Source: Aurelia coerulea
Taxonomy: Eukaryota > Cnidaria > Scyphozoa > Semaeostomeae > Ulmaridae
Direction of reading: 5' to 3'
Assembly (NCBI GenBank): GCA_039566865.1
Contig: CM076955.1
Location: forward strand, 21,931,501 to 21,995,500
Length of the DNA: 64,000 nt
This document shows, piece by piece, positions 43,101 through 54,102 of this stretch. The notes below the pieces were generated by a model that ran no database searches, was not told the origin of the DNA, and was given only the letters and a program-made list of their open reading frames with translations. A program made the position numbers and the translations under genes. Position 1 is the first letter of the stretch. Every line of letters begins with the position of its first letter.

Positions 43101-46100
43101 GCCGAACTTATTCAAGTTGACGTCGCTCTTCTTGGTTCGGCGCTTGAGAAGAGCTTCGTTTAACCTACTATATCTCGGTATCTATTGGTAACGATTACGC
43201 AACCGATTAACCACAAGTCAAAGTAAAGACTGGCTTCTCTTGTGGTCAACATATTCAAAGATATTTCATTAAAAGGATTTGGACTGAATTCGAAGTCTAA
43301 CAAATGAAGGATGTACTTTCCTTGTTTTTCCTGGTTTTATTGACGCGGTGCACTTTGAGGAATAAAATTATTTTCATTTGAATTGCGTTCTCTCTTTTCT
43401 AGCCTTTTTGCTGAGCACGGCTAGAGTTTCATAGATAAGAATAGTTAATATTAGGAAAGCAAGCAAGAAATATTTGAGTTTATCTCACGTGAAAATATTC
43501 GCGAATAAAAGCAATTGAAGTGTTTCGCACGATTCATTTTGCGTAATTGCAAATTTCATGAAACATCTAAGTTGAGACGGACTTTAATGTTTCTCCTTTT
43601 AGTCGAAGTGATTAAAAGGAAACCAGAAATAAGATACAATTTCCAAAACCAGTCTTTCAAAATTTAATTCTCGAGTATGTCACCAGACATCATGAGGGAC
43701 CAGATTTGTTCAATCATGCCCATGTTTCAATTGAGTCTGAATGAGAATCAAAGACTTCCTTTTGATAACGAGTCTTAAATATTTTGCTATTAATACATGA
43801 CACGATTCCGTCTTCCATTCAAACTTTTAAATTCTAGACGATTGTTGTCGCTTGTTCGTTTTCCCTATCCCATGATTTTGTCCAACTCTCTGTGGTCAAC
43901 TTAAAAAATGCAGTTTGATTCAATAAGTATAATAAAAATAGCATACAGCATATTCGCAAAGATGTCCTGTAATCTATGAGCTTCTTGACAAGAGGGAAGT
44001 GTTTCTGTCCAACCAATCGCACAGTTTCGGTGGGGAAATGCTTGTTAACGTTCTATTTCTACCAAAAATGTGTACATTTTAGGTATGGGTTGAAAAGAAA
44101 TGTCTCCTTCTCGTTATGAAGCTCATAAGTCATATTTTCCTCTCCATATTTTGCACCCGCAGTGGATTGCTTCATGAAGAAGTTACGGGATACCAAAGTC
44201 TATGATTTTTCATGACTTTATGATCTTTCGTTGTACAATTACTGATCAGTTTTCCTTGATCAATTATTATTTTTAGATATGCATCTATTTTGGCAAAACA
44301 TCCCTGGATCGCCTTCGTGTCGACATTTCTCATGGTGCTCTTGGCTGGCACAACTGCATTTGTCAAAGAATTGGGAGCAAAACCATTACCTGATTTTTCT
44401 TCTCCTTCCAAGGTAATTCGTTTTCTTGCCTTATTCTCTTTTCCTTTTCATGTGAACAGAAAGAGATATTGCGAACGTTGAGCGTTTTTTTGTGTTGCAG
44501 TGATGGTCCAGAAAATATATATTGTGATAAGTTACCAAAGAAAGCTTCCCCCAATAAACGAAAAAGGTTTCTTTCAATTAAAATGTTTCAAAATTATGAA
44601 TAGGCTCTCTTTGAGTCTTTTCGCATTTGAAAAAGGTTTACAACGTTGACTCATGATTAAGCAGCACTATCGACCTTTCTTAGAAATCTTAAAAATTTCA
44701 AACACAATTCAAGAAGTTTCTTTTTGATTTTCAATTGATTCTGATATTGTTGGAAAGCAAAAGAACTGCTGTTTTTGAAGCACCCACCTATTTTGACCTT
44801 CTTGTACAATAAATGAGTAGCCACTTGTCAGATTGACAGAAGCAAAATCTCAAACTCTAAATTGAAGACTTTCACATGTGGATCATATGAAACTTGATAC
44901 CCTGGCTGGGTAGCAAACTCTCTAAATTATTTTAGAGAGTGTGGTACCCAGGGTAGCAACTCGATAGATAGGACACCACTGAAGTTACCGCCCCCTCCTA
45001 GCCTTTCTTCAAAAAAGCCAACATTGTTTTTTACTCCATTTAGAAGTTATTATTTTCAATCCTAATGTTTTCACGCCTTTCATTTTTACCCCACGATCAA
45101 TGGAACAGAAACATACTGCTGCACAGGAGCATAAATTCTTTGCTGCTTGTTGTTATCGTCATTTTTGTCGTTGTTGTCGTTGTTGTTGTTGTTGTTTTCG
45201 TCGCTGTTGATGCAAAATAGGGATAACTAGGACTCTGTAGTTAGTTTAAGAACTTATTAGCCAGACCAATATTGAATTTCTTTTTCAGGGCTTTGAAGCA
45301 AGGGGGACATTGATCAGTAAACGGATAATGTCGCATAATAATTTATATGAAGTAATGAATGGCATTGAACGGCTTCCAACGAGCAGTTACATACCTACGA
45401 TCGAATCAAAACAAATGAACACAACCTGCACTCTTGTGGTACCCCATTATCTATCCTCCAAAACCATTTACTCGACAGTAAACAAAGGAAGTGATTTATT
45501 CAACGCTGAAAGCCTTCGTGAGATTTGCAACTTGGAGAAAACGATTGTCCGGGACGAGAAACTGTTTATGAAAGAATGTGCAACAGATCCAGGCAGTTCA
45601 ACATGCTGTCCGTCTCTATCCATCGGACACTACGCTGCTATATACAACCAAAAATCAAGCTGTAGCAATATAACGGACAGTGATGTCAAGAATCTGAAAA
45701 AGTTGGTCTTTGATTTTAAACAAGCAGTGATGAATAAAGGTAATGGCTTGGCTGAGATGTGCAGTCCTGAGAGCCCGGCACCGTCGAATCTTTCAGATGT
45801 ACAGAAACTCATTGCTTGCAACATCCTCCAATTTCTGGTCGATAAAGACTTCGCTACAAAGATGGACCCAAATGCCAGACTTACCTATTCACTTGTGTTC
45901 AGCCCCATCATATCCCCAAGCAAATTCCTACTAGAGAACATGTACAAATCAAAGTTCAAGGGGAGATCATTGCCGACTAATGGGAAAATCCAGTTGGTGG
46001 CTTATGATTTTGAAAATATGAAAACTGTCGCCTATGACACTCAGATATTGGATGATGTATGGTACATAATGACAGCAGTGGTACTTATTTTGGCACTAAT

Positions 46101-49100
46101 GTGGGCCTACAGTGGTTCATTGTTCATCAGTATCATGGGATTCAGTTCTGTTGCTTTCGCCATCGTCTTGTCATATTGGCTCTACACTGTCATATTTAGA
46201 TTGGTCTTTTTCCCATTCCTCAACATTATGACAACGATATTCGTGGTTGGCATCGGGGCAGATGACATATTCGTGTATGTGTTGGCATGGAGACACGCAC
46301 ATCAACATATAATGAAAACAAATCCTGACGTAAATACGATTGCTAAATGGACAGAATATGCCCTTGCGCATGCGACTGCTGCGATGTTTGTGACAAGCTT
46401 CACAACAGCTACTGCGTTTTACGCTGGCCTATCTTCAAGCATAACTGCTATCAAATGCTTCTCGATTTTCGCAGGCACAAGCATCCTGACAAACTATTTT
46501 CTTATGATAACATGGTTACCTGCGGTGATTATTGCCCAAGAACGTTTCTTTGAACCCTTTATCTGCAAACCTCCACCGAAACGGAAACAGGTTCACCCTG
46601 GTACTTCAGCTCTTTCTATAAAAGAGTTACAAGAAGGCGAGGAAAGCACAGTCAGAAGGCGTAAATTTTTAGCGTACTCAGTCCCTGAATTACGCTCAGC
46701 TGTCAAAAGATGCTCTGATGTATTATTCCAGGATTGGATTGCAAAAATTGTCGTTAAATTGCGATTCGTTTGGTTGGCAATACTTTTCATTCTCGCTGTT
46801 TTCGGTATGCTGTCCCTTACATTCTATCCAAAACTGTCCTTACCAACAACCCAACAAGCACCATTGTTCATTGAAAATCATTCGATTGAGCAGTATGATT
46901 CTAGCATCAAAAAGAAACTACAAATTGACAAGATAACATCCACTGATGGTCTTCAGTTTCCAGTGATTTTTGTTTGGGGCGTACGCGATGTTGACAATGG
47001 CTACTTTTTAGACCCTGCAAGCACTGGCTCAACTGAATGGGACAAAACATTTGATATTTCTGAACAGAGCAGCCAAAAATGGATGCTCAGTTTCTGCAAA
47101 GATGTTAAAAAAGCTGATTTTTATGATGAAGTGAAGAGCAGAAGTAGTTGGTGTTTTATGGAACAAATGAAACACTTTGTCGAGCAACCATGCCTTAATA
47201 TATCAGGCTATCCTTCAATGTCCAATTCTTCAGTTTGCTGCGGAAAGAAGTTGCCCATTAAACCAACTGAATTCAAAGAATGCACAAAGAGATACATCAG
47301 ATCTATGACAAAGGACATTTCTGCTAACCTACCAATCAAAATCGATGCAAATGGTCACGTGAGAGCTATTGTTTTCAAATTCTATTCCAAACAAGAGTAC
47401 CTGCTGACATTTTCGCCAGTTGAGAAATTTTGGAAGAGAATAAAATCATGGTCAGATGCAAAAATATCATCAAATATCCCCAAAGGAATTGGAAATGGTT
47501 GGGTGATTAGTGATTTGTATTTTTATGATTTGCAAAAGAACCTCGCTGATGGGACAGTCAAGACGATTGCTGTTTCTATTGGAATCTCAGCGATCGTCTT
47601 GCTTGCTACAACACAAAACATCGTAATCACTTTATACGCAGTGATTGCAATCACTGGAATCATTAGTGTAACAATAGGATCATTAGTGATGGCTGGATGG
47701 AGATTAAATGTTCTCGAATCAATGACAATGTCAGTGGGTGTAGGGTTGTCTATCGATTTCACTCTTCATTATGGGGTTGCGTACTTCAATTGTGAAGAGT
47801 CACAAACAAGAAAGGAACGAGTTCATTATTCACTTTGGCACGTGGGTTCTGCTGTCGCCATGGGAACTGTCACTACATTTCTTGCAGGTAAATACATTTA
47901 TAAGTTTGAAGGCAGAAACACCGCAATGCGACAAAAACAACAGCAAATACTTGAATTTATTTAATGCCAATATTTAATCCTGCCATGCAGGACTTCTTGA
48001 GGGCTGTAATGCAACAGATACAATACATTTATCTAAGATATTGGATATATAATCTTTACCAAGCTTAATCCTTACTACCCTGGGTACCAGACTCCCTAAG
48101 ATAAGTTACCTTAGAATAAACCTTTATTGCTTTTAGAGAGTCTGGTACCCAGAGTACATCTTTATATCATAGACATATTATCTTTACCAAGCAAATTTCC
48201 AAAGCTTTAAAGATATCGGCGTCAAATTCTTCAACACATTTCCATGAGTCGAATGTCTTGAGAGAAACTTTAGCTACTTTGCTATAATTCTACTGCTTTG
48301 AGGTCAGGTAGTGCTTTCTAATGATACTGAAATTGTTGTAATTTGATATACTTTCCCATCAATGTTGGGAATCAAAAATTCAAATCTACATGCCAATGAA
48401 CGGGCCATTTTTAGACGGGTTTGGGCATATCCAGAAGTACAACTGCTTCCTAATTTCAGAAGGAACTAGGGAACGTAGCGTTGTTAGCTGGAACACAGGC
48501 TAAAGCGTCGTGAGAAAGTCTTGAAAATTTAGTTGAAACCTCCATAAGATTATGGAATTAGGATTGTATAAGTTGGTTGCATTGGTAATTCCATGGAGCA
48601 TTGCGGACACCTTTATTTTGTAGGAAATTTTGTAGGAAATTTTTATTTGATACTACTACCTTAAGTCCTCTGCGGAGGAGCATTTCTCGCGAAGCGGGCT
48701 ACTTCTGCGAAGGAGCGAGCTAACGTAGCGCTTGAGAAGATTCAAATCTTCTCAAGCGCTACGCTAACTCGCTCCTTCGCAGAAGTAGCTCGCTTCGCGA
48801 GAAATGCTCCTCCGCAGAGGACTTAAGGTAGTAGTATCAAATAAAAATTTCCTACAAAATTTCCTACAAAATAAAGGTGTCCGCAATGCTCCATGGTAAT
48901 TCTGTACGATTACTCAAACAGCGGATTCACATTATCTAAATTATACTTATTACATAAGTCTAACTTACCTGGTAGGAAATAAGTTCACTCTCGTGGTTTC
49001 ATCTTTTTCAGGTCTAGCAATGATGCCTTCTGTCATTAATGCTTACATTCAACTTGGACATTTCCTGATGCTGATAATGTCTGCAAGTTGGGTTTATTCA

Positions 49101-49271
49101 ACATTCTTCTTTTTGGCACTTTGTGCTGTGCTTGGACCGCAGGGACAAGTGGGACATATCATAAGATGTTGGAAATGGCCTTTTCGAGAAGCGACCATAT
49201 CTCCATTTGAGCAGCAAAGCAATGATGTAAAATTGAACATTGCTTCGAAAAGTAGTACAAGCAATGAGTAA
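40180..49271 (+). CDS. DISP1: Dispatched-family RND transporter with sterol-sensing domain, 4 coding exons, about 1036 aa
   Basis: A polytopic membrane protein of the type that releases cholesterol-modified Hedgehog ligands from producing cells. Exons are 40180-40295, 44277-44412, 45289-47887 and 49012-49271; the phases match and they sum to 1037 codons with the stop. An in-frame TAA directly precedes the ATG ATG start; the second ATG has the better context. TM1 lies at about residues 49-69, followed by PDF and GFEARGT, as in Dispatched. A Cys-rich ectodomain follows, then the sterol-sensing TM2-6 block (about 340-470) with VVGIGADDIFV. A second ectodomain and TM8-12 follow, with VGLSIDFTLHYGVAY and LGPQGQVG near the end. 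The two Asp-bearing GADD and SIDF motifs fit RND proton/cation-coupled transport. Patched-domain proteins are related, but the C-terminal motifs favour Dispatched. Paralogue (1, 2 or 3) is not resolved. Shorter than human DISP1. Confidence 0.94.
40296..44276. other. Dispatched intron 1, no internal gene supported
   Basis: Nearly 4 kb. Several open stretches of 60-145 codons occur on both strands around 40430-42530, but none shows a recognisable domain. An inverted repeat lies at 43006-43122. The middle may be a decayed transposon, but I cannot name it. Confidence 0.45.
43006..43122. repeat. Imperfect hairpin repeat (GAGAAGAGCGACGTC)
   Basis: GAGAAGAGCGACGTCTAACTTGAA near the left end and TTCAAGTTGACGTCGCTCTTC at the right are inverted partners, with a further GCTTGAGAAGAGC copy just beyond. 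Confidence 0.6.
44898..44955. mobile_element. Short TIR element (TACCCTGG...CCAGGGTA)
   Basis: The ends pair as TACCCTGGCTGGGTA...ACTCTC with GAGAGTGTGGTACCCAGGGTA around an AT centre. A larger relative lies at 48076-48156. It is in Dispatched intron 2. Confidence 0.7.
45145..45215 (+). repeat. GTT/GTC trinucleotide microsatellite
   Basis: Runs of GTT with interspersed GTC and CGTC, shortly before Dispatched exon 3. Confidence 0.88.
47897..48015 (-). mobile_element. Penelope-like element tail, reverse orientation
   Basis: The reverse complement matches 16340-16455, including the ATTACAGCCCTCAAGAAGTCC segment and the GCGGTGTTTCTGCC tail. It starts about ten bases after the Dispatched exon 3 donor (CAG|GTAAAT). 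The hammerhead-like boxes are mutated here. Confidence 0.8.
48076..48156. mobile_element. Short TIR element (TACCCTGGGTACCAGACTC ends)
   Basis: The ends TACCCTGGGTACCAGACTC and GAGTCTGGTACCCAGAGTA are inverted around an AT-rich 45-base centre. Same family as 44898-44955. Confidence 0.75.
48592..48895. mobile_element. 304-bp near-perfect palindrome with 7-bp target duplication
   Basis: Two arms of about 151 bp starting CATGGAGCATTGCGGACACC meet at a 2-base centre; I count about three mismatches. GTAATTC flanks it on both sides (48585-48591 and 48896-48902), as expected of a transposed unit. The inner halves are rich in GAAGCGAGC and GCTCCTTCGC blocks. It lies in the last Dispatched intron, about 115 bases before exon 4. 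Confidence 0.93.
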
Positions 49272-50204
49272 CATTTTGAATTACTGAATGAAAACTTAGA
49301 GTTTAGGTTTAGATTTCTTCTTCTATTTGTGTGAAATGTATTTCAATGTGATCTGAGATTTTAAAGAGAAACGACATAGCTATTCTTTTTTTTCTATCAA
49401 TTCAATTTTAAAAATTTACAATTTACGAATTACCTAAGATTACAAACGAGCTACCATACAATACTACAGAAACGATACCAAGGGGAGCAAAAGATCATGA
49501 CTACCCCAGGACCATCACATGAAGGAGATAAACTAAAATACAACTAAATATATAAGAGGCCCCCTAGCTATTCAGAAAAGAATTAGAATTGAACGATATT
49601 TTGCAAGTGGAATTTTCGAATGTACGCTATAGTGATAGAAGCTTTATCGCCACTCAATCGAAAGTTCCGTATGAAATGTATAAGAAAGACACTAAATCCA
49701 GGCTAAGCTAAAGGGTGTTGTTACGAAAAGCTACTTAAAAAAACAAAAGAACGAGAGAATAGAGGAACGGGACTCGGCGAACAGGAGACTTTACGAATAT
49801 GGACATAGCTATTGTCTGCATGCAGGCCAAACTACATCGAGTAGATGCTGTAAACAGACCAAAGAAAAGCGCACACAACCATCGTTTCTTTGCTTACACA
49901 ATGCGACAGCACGTGTCAAGGTTGTCAAAAACAATACACTATATCTTTAACTTGGCCTGGGTCAGCTTTTAACTATGTCGAATCCCTTTAAATTTGATAA
50001 AATCTTATGATTATGTATATATATAATTACGACATTGTATTTATAGATCTAAAGAAATGTGATTTTTATGACAAAGAATAATCTATAATCTTTTGAATAT
50101 TTATGACAATGACAAAAGATTATTGGATCACAATTAGATTATATAAGATTTAGGGGAAAATGTTTTCTTTCCTTATTTCTTCCTTTCCTTTGGCTCTTTC
50201 AGGA
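49272..50204. other. Dispatched 3' flank, no gene
   Basis: It contains the 3' UTR of unknown extent, the family A MITE at 49558 and otherwise unremarkable AT-rich sequence. No AATAAA was seen, so the polyadenylation site is not identified. Confidence 0.5.
49558..49717 (+). mobile_element. MITE family A, copy 6 (diverged)
   Basis: It keeps CCTAGCTATTCAGAAAAG, the GAATTTTCGAATGTACGC block and GATAGAAGCTTTATCGCCAC. The right end is degraded. Confidence 0.7.
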
Positions 50205-53200
50205 AGATTGTAAGCCTTACTTTTTGCCCAAAAATAGGGATTTCATATCCGGCCAATTTTACCGAAAGAGCAATGACTATAGCCTTACTAATTGATCAAA
50301 ATAGGCATTTTCAAAATAGGCCAATTTTACCTAAAAAGCAAAGACTATAGCCTTACTAATTGATCAAAATAGGCATTTTCAAAATAGGCCTATTTTACCG
50401 AAAAAGCAAAGGCTATAGCCTTACCTTTTGCCCAAAAATAGGCATTTTCAGAATCGGTCGATTTTGCCGAAGAAGCAAAGGCTATAGCCTTACTATTTGA
50501 CCAAAATAAGCATTTTCAAAATAGGCCTATTTTACCGAAAAAGCAAAGACTATAGCCTTACTATTTGACCAAGAATAAGCATTTTCAAAATAGGCCTATT
50601 TTACCGAAAAAGCAAAGACTATAGTCTTACTTTTTGCCCAAGAATAGGCATTTTCAAAATAGGCCAATTTTACCTAAAAAGCAAAGACTATAGCCTTACT
50701 TTTTGCCCAAGAATAGGGATTTTCAAAATAGGCCAATTTTACCTAAAAAGCAAAGACTATAGCCTTACTTTTTGCCCAAGAATAGGCATTTTCAAAATAG
50801 GCCTATTTTACCGAAAAAGCAAAGACTATAGGCTTACTTTTTGCCCAAGAATAGGCATTTTCAAAATAGGCCTATTTTACCGAAAAAGCAAAGACTATAG
50901 TCTTACTATTTGCCCAAGAATAGGCATTTTCAAAATAGGCCTATTTTACCGAAAAAGCAAAGACTATAGTCTTACTATTTGACCAAGAATAGGGATTTTC
51001 AAAATAGGCCTATTTTACCGAAAAAGCAAAGACTATAGGCTTACTTTTTGCCCAGGAATAGGCATTTTCAAAATAGGCCTATTTTACCGAAAAAGCAAAG
51101 ACTATAGGCTTACTTTTTGCCCAAGAATAGGCATTTTCAAAATAGGCCTATTTTACCGAAAAAGCAAAGACTATAGGCTTACTTTTTGCCCAAGAATAGG
51201 CATTTTCAAAATAGGCCAATTTTACCTAAAAAGCAAAGACTATAGGCTTACTAATTGATCAAAATAGGCATTTTCAAAATAGGCCAATTTTACCTAAAAA
51301 GCAAAGACTATAGGCTTACTTTTTGCCCAGGAATAGGCATTTTCAAAATAGGTCTATTTTACCGAAAAAGCAAAGACTATAGCCTTACTTTTTGCCCAAG
51401 AATAGGCATCTTCAAATAGGCCTATTTTACCTAAAAAGCAAAGACTATATATAGCCTTACTAATTGATCAAAATAGGCATTTTCAAAATAGGCCAATTTT
51501 ACCTAAAAAGCAAAGACTATATATAGCCTTACTAATTGATCAAAATAGGCATTTTCAAAATAGGCCTATTTTACCTAAAAAGCAAAGACTATATATAGCC
51601 TTACTAATTGATCAAAATAGGCATTTTCAAAATAGGCCTATTTTACCTAAAAAGCAAAGACTATATATAGCCTTACTAATTGATCAAAATAGGCATTTTC
51701 AAATAGGCCTATTTTACCTAAAAAGCAAAGACTATATATAGCCTTACTAATTGATCAAAATAGGCATTTTCAAAATAGGCCTATTTTACCTAAAAAGCAA
51801 AGACTATATATAGCCTTACTAATTGATCAAAATAGGCATTTTCAAAATAGGCCTATTTTACCTAAAAAGCAAAGACTATATATAGCCTTACTAATTGATA
51901 AAAATAGGCATTTTCAAAATAGGCCTATTTTACCTAAAAAGCAAAGACTATATATAGCCTTACTAATTGATAAAAATAGGCATTTTCAAAATAGGCCTAT
52001 TTTACCGAAAAAGCAAAGGCTATAGCCTTACTTTTTGCCCAAAAATAGGCATTTTCAGAATCGGTCGATTTTGCCGAAAAAGCAAAGGCTATAGCCTTAA
52101 CTTTTTGCCCAAGAATAGGGATTTTAAAAATAGGCCTATTTTACCGAAAAAGCAAAGACTATAGCCTTACTTTTTGCCCAAAAATAGGCATTTTCAGAAT
52201 CGGTCGATTTTGCCGAAAAAGCAAAGGCTATAGCCTTAACTTTTTGCCCAAGAATAGGGATTCTAAAAATAGGCCAATTTTACCTAAAAAGCAAAGACTA
52301 TAGCCTTACTTTTTGCCCAAGAATAGGCATTTTCAAAATAGGCCTATTTTACCGAAAAAGCAAAGACTATAGCCTTACTATTTGACCAAGAATAGGGATT
52401 TTCAAAGTAGGCCTATTTTACCGAAAAAGCAAAGACTATAGGCTTACTTTTTGCCCAAGAATAGGAATTTTCAAAATAGGCCTATTTTACCGAAAAGGCA
52501 AGGCTAAAGCCTTACTATTTGCCCAAGAATAGGAATTTTCAAAATAGGCCTATTTTACCGAAAAAGCAAAGACTATAGTCTCACTATTTGACCAAGAATA
52601 GGATTTTCAAAATAGGCCTATTTTACCGAAAAAGCAAAGACTATAGCCTTACTAATTGATAAAAATAGGAATTTTCAAAATAGGCCTATTTTACCGAAAA
52701 GCAAAGGCTATAGCCTTACCTTTTGCCCAAAAATAGGCATTTTCAGAATCGGTCGATTTTGCCGAAAAAGCAAAGGCTATAGCCTTACTTTTTGCCCAGG
52801 AATAGGGATTTTCAAAATAGGCCTATTTTACCGAAAAAGCAAAGACTATAGCCTTACTTTTTGCCCAAAAATAGGCATTTTCAGAATCGGTCGATTTTGC
52901 CGAAAAAGCAAAGGCTATAGCCTTAACTTTTTGCCCAAGAATAGGGATTCTAAAAATAGGCCAATTTTACCTAAAAAGCAAAGACTATAGCCTTACTTTT
53001 TGCCCAAGAATAGGGATTTTCAGAATTGGTCTATTTTACCGAAAAAGCAAAGACTATAGGCTTACTCTTTGCCCAAGAATAGGCATTTTCAAAATAGGCC
53101 TATTTTACCGAAAAAGCAAAGACTATAGGCTTACTATTTGACCAGAATAGGGGTTTTCAAAGTAGGCCTATTTTACCTAAAAAGCAAAGACTATAGGCTT

Positions 53201-53856
53201 ACTTTTTGCCCAAGAATAGGCATTTTCAAAATAGGCCTATTTTACCGAAAAAGCAAAGACTATAGCCTTACTTTTTGCCCAAGAATAGGCATTTTCAAAA
53301 TAGGCCTATTTTACCTAAAAAGCAAAGACTATATATAGCCTTACTAATTGATCAAAATAGGCATTTTCAAAATAGGCCAATTTTACCTAAAAAGCAAAGA
53401 CTATAGGCTTACTTTTTGCCCAAGAATAGGCATTTTCAAAATAGGCCTATTTTACCGAAAAAGCAAAGACTATAGGCTTACTATTTGACCAAGAATAGGC
53501 ATTTTCAGAATTGGTCGATTTTCCCGAAAAAGCAAAGGCTATAGCCTTACTTTTTGCCCAAGAATAGGGATTTTCAAAATTGGACTATTTTACCTAAAAA
53601 GCAAAGACTATAGGCTTACTTTTTGGCCAAGAATAGGCATTTTCAAAATAGGCCTATTTTACCTAAAAAGCAAAGACTATAGCCTTACTTTTTGCCCAAG
53701 AATAGGGATTTTTAAAATAGGCCAATTTTACCTAAAAAGCAAAGACTATAGGCTTATTTTTGACCAAGAATAGGAATTTTCAAAATAGGCCAATTTTACC
53801 TAAAAAGCAAAGACTATAGGCTTACTTTTTGACCAAGAATAGGCATTTTCAGAATT
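50205..53856 (+). repeat. About 69-bp satellite array, left part (about 53 units)
   Basis: The unit reads roughly GCCTATTTTACCGAAAAAGC, AAAGACTATAGGCTTAC, TTTTTGCCCAAGAATAGGC, ATTTTCAAAATAG. Variants alternate (CCGAAAA or CCTAAAA; TTTGCCC, ATTTGACC or AATTGATC; GGTCGATTTTGCC). A block at about 51420-52000 is a homogeneous sub-family with an extra TATA in CTATATATAGCC. The array resumes at 63251. Confidence 0.97.
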
Positions 53857-54053
53857 GTAAGATTAACGACAAAAGGCCTAGAATTGGTTTACCCCCGTCT
53901 TTCGTTGTTAGGACCCAATCCTCAAACTAAATTCAGACTTAGTCCCCCGGTGCGTCATATCCAGGTGAGGTTGCCGATACCCTTACACATGCAGTTAAAC
54001 ATTCAGTTGTTTCCTGAAGCGTTCGAAGCAAGTCGAAGACAAGTCTTTGTTTC
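53857..54053 (+). repeat. Split direct repeat A1
   Basis: Begins GTAAGATTAACGACAAAAGG. It is almost identical to A2 at 62363-62560; the difference I see is a one-base indel in a TTTACCCCC run. Confidence 0.93.
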
Positions 54054-54102
54054 TTTCGTCCACGTGTATTTTTCTACTGAAATTCGTTCTATCATATCGA
54101 TT

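Noticed and set aside
50205..53856. Satellite as a CRISPR array or coding repeat
   Set aside because: There are no unique spacers; unit lengths vary and the frames are short and broken.
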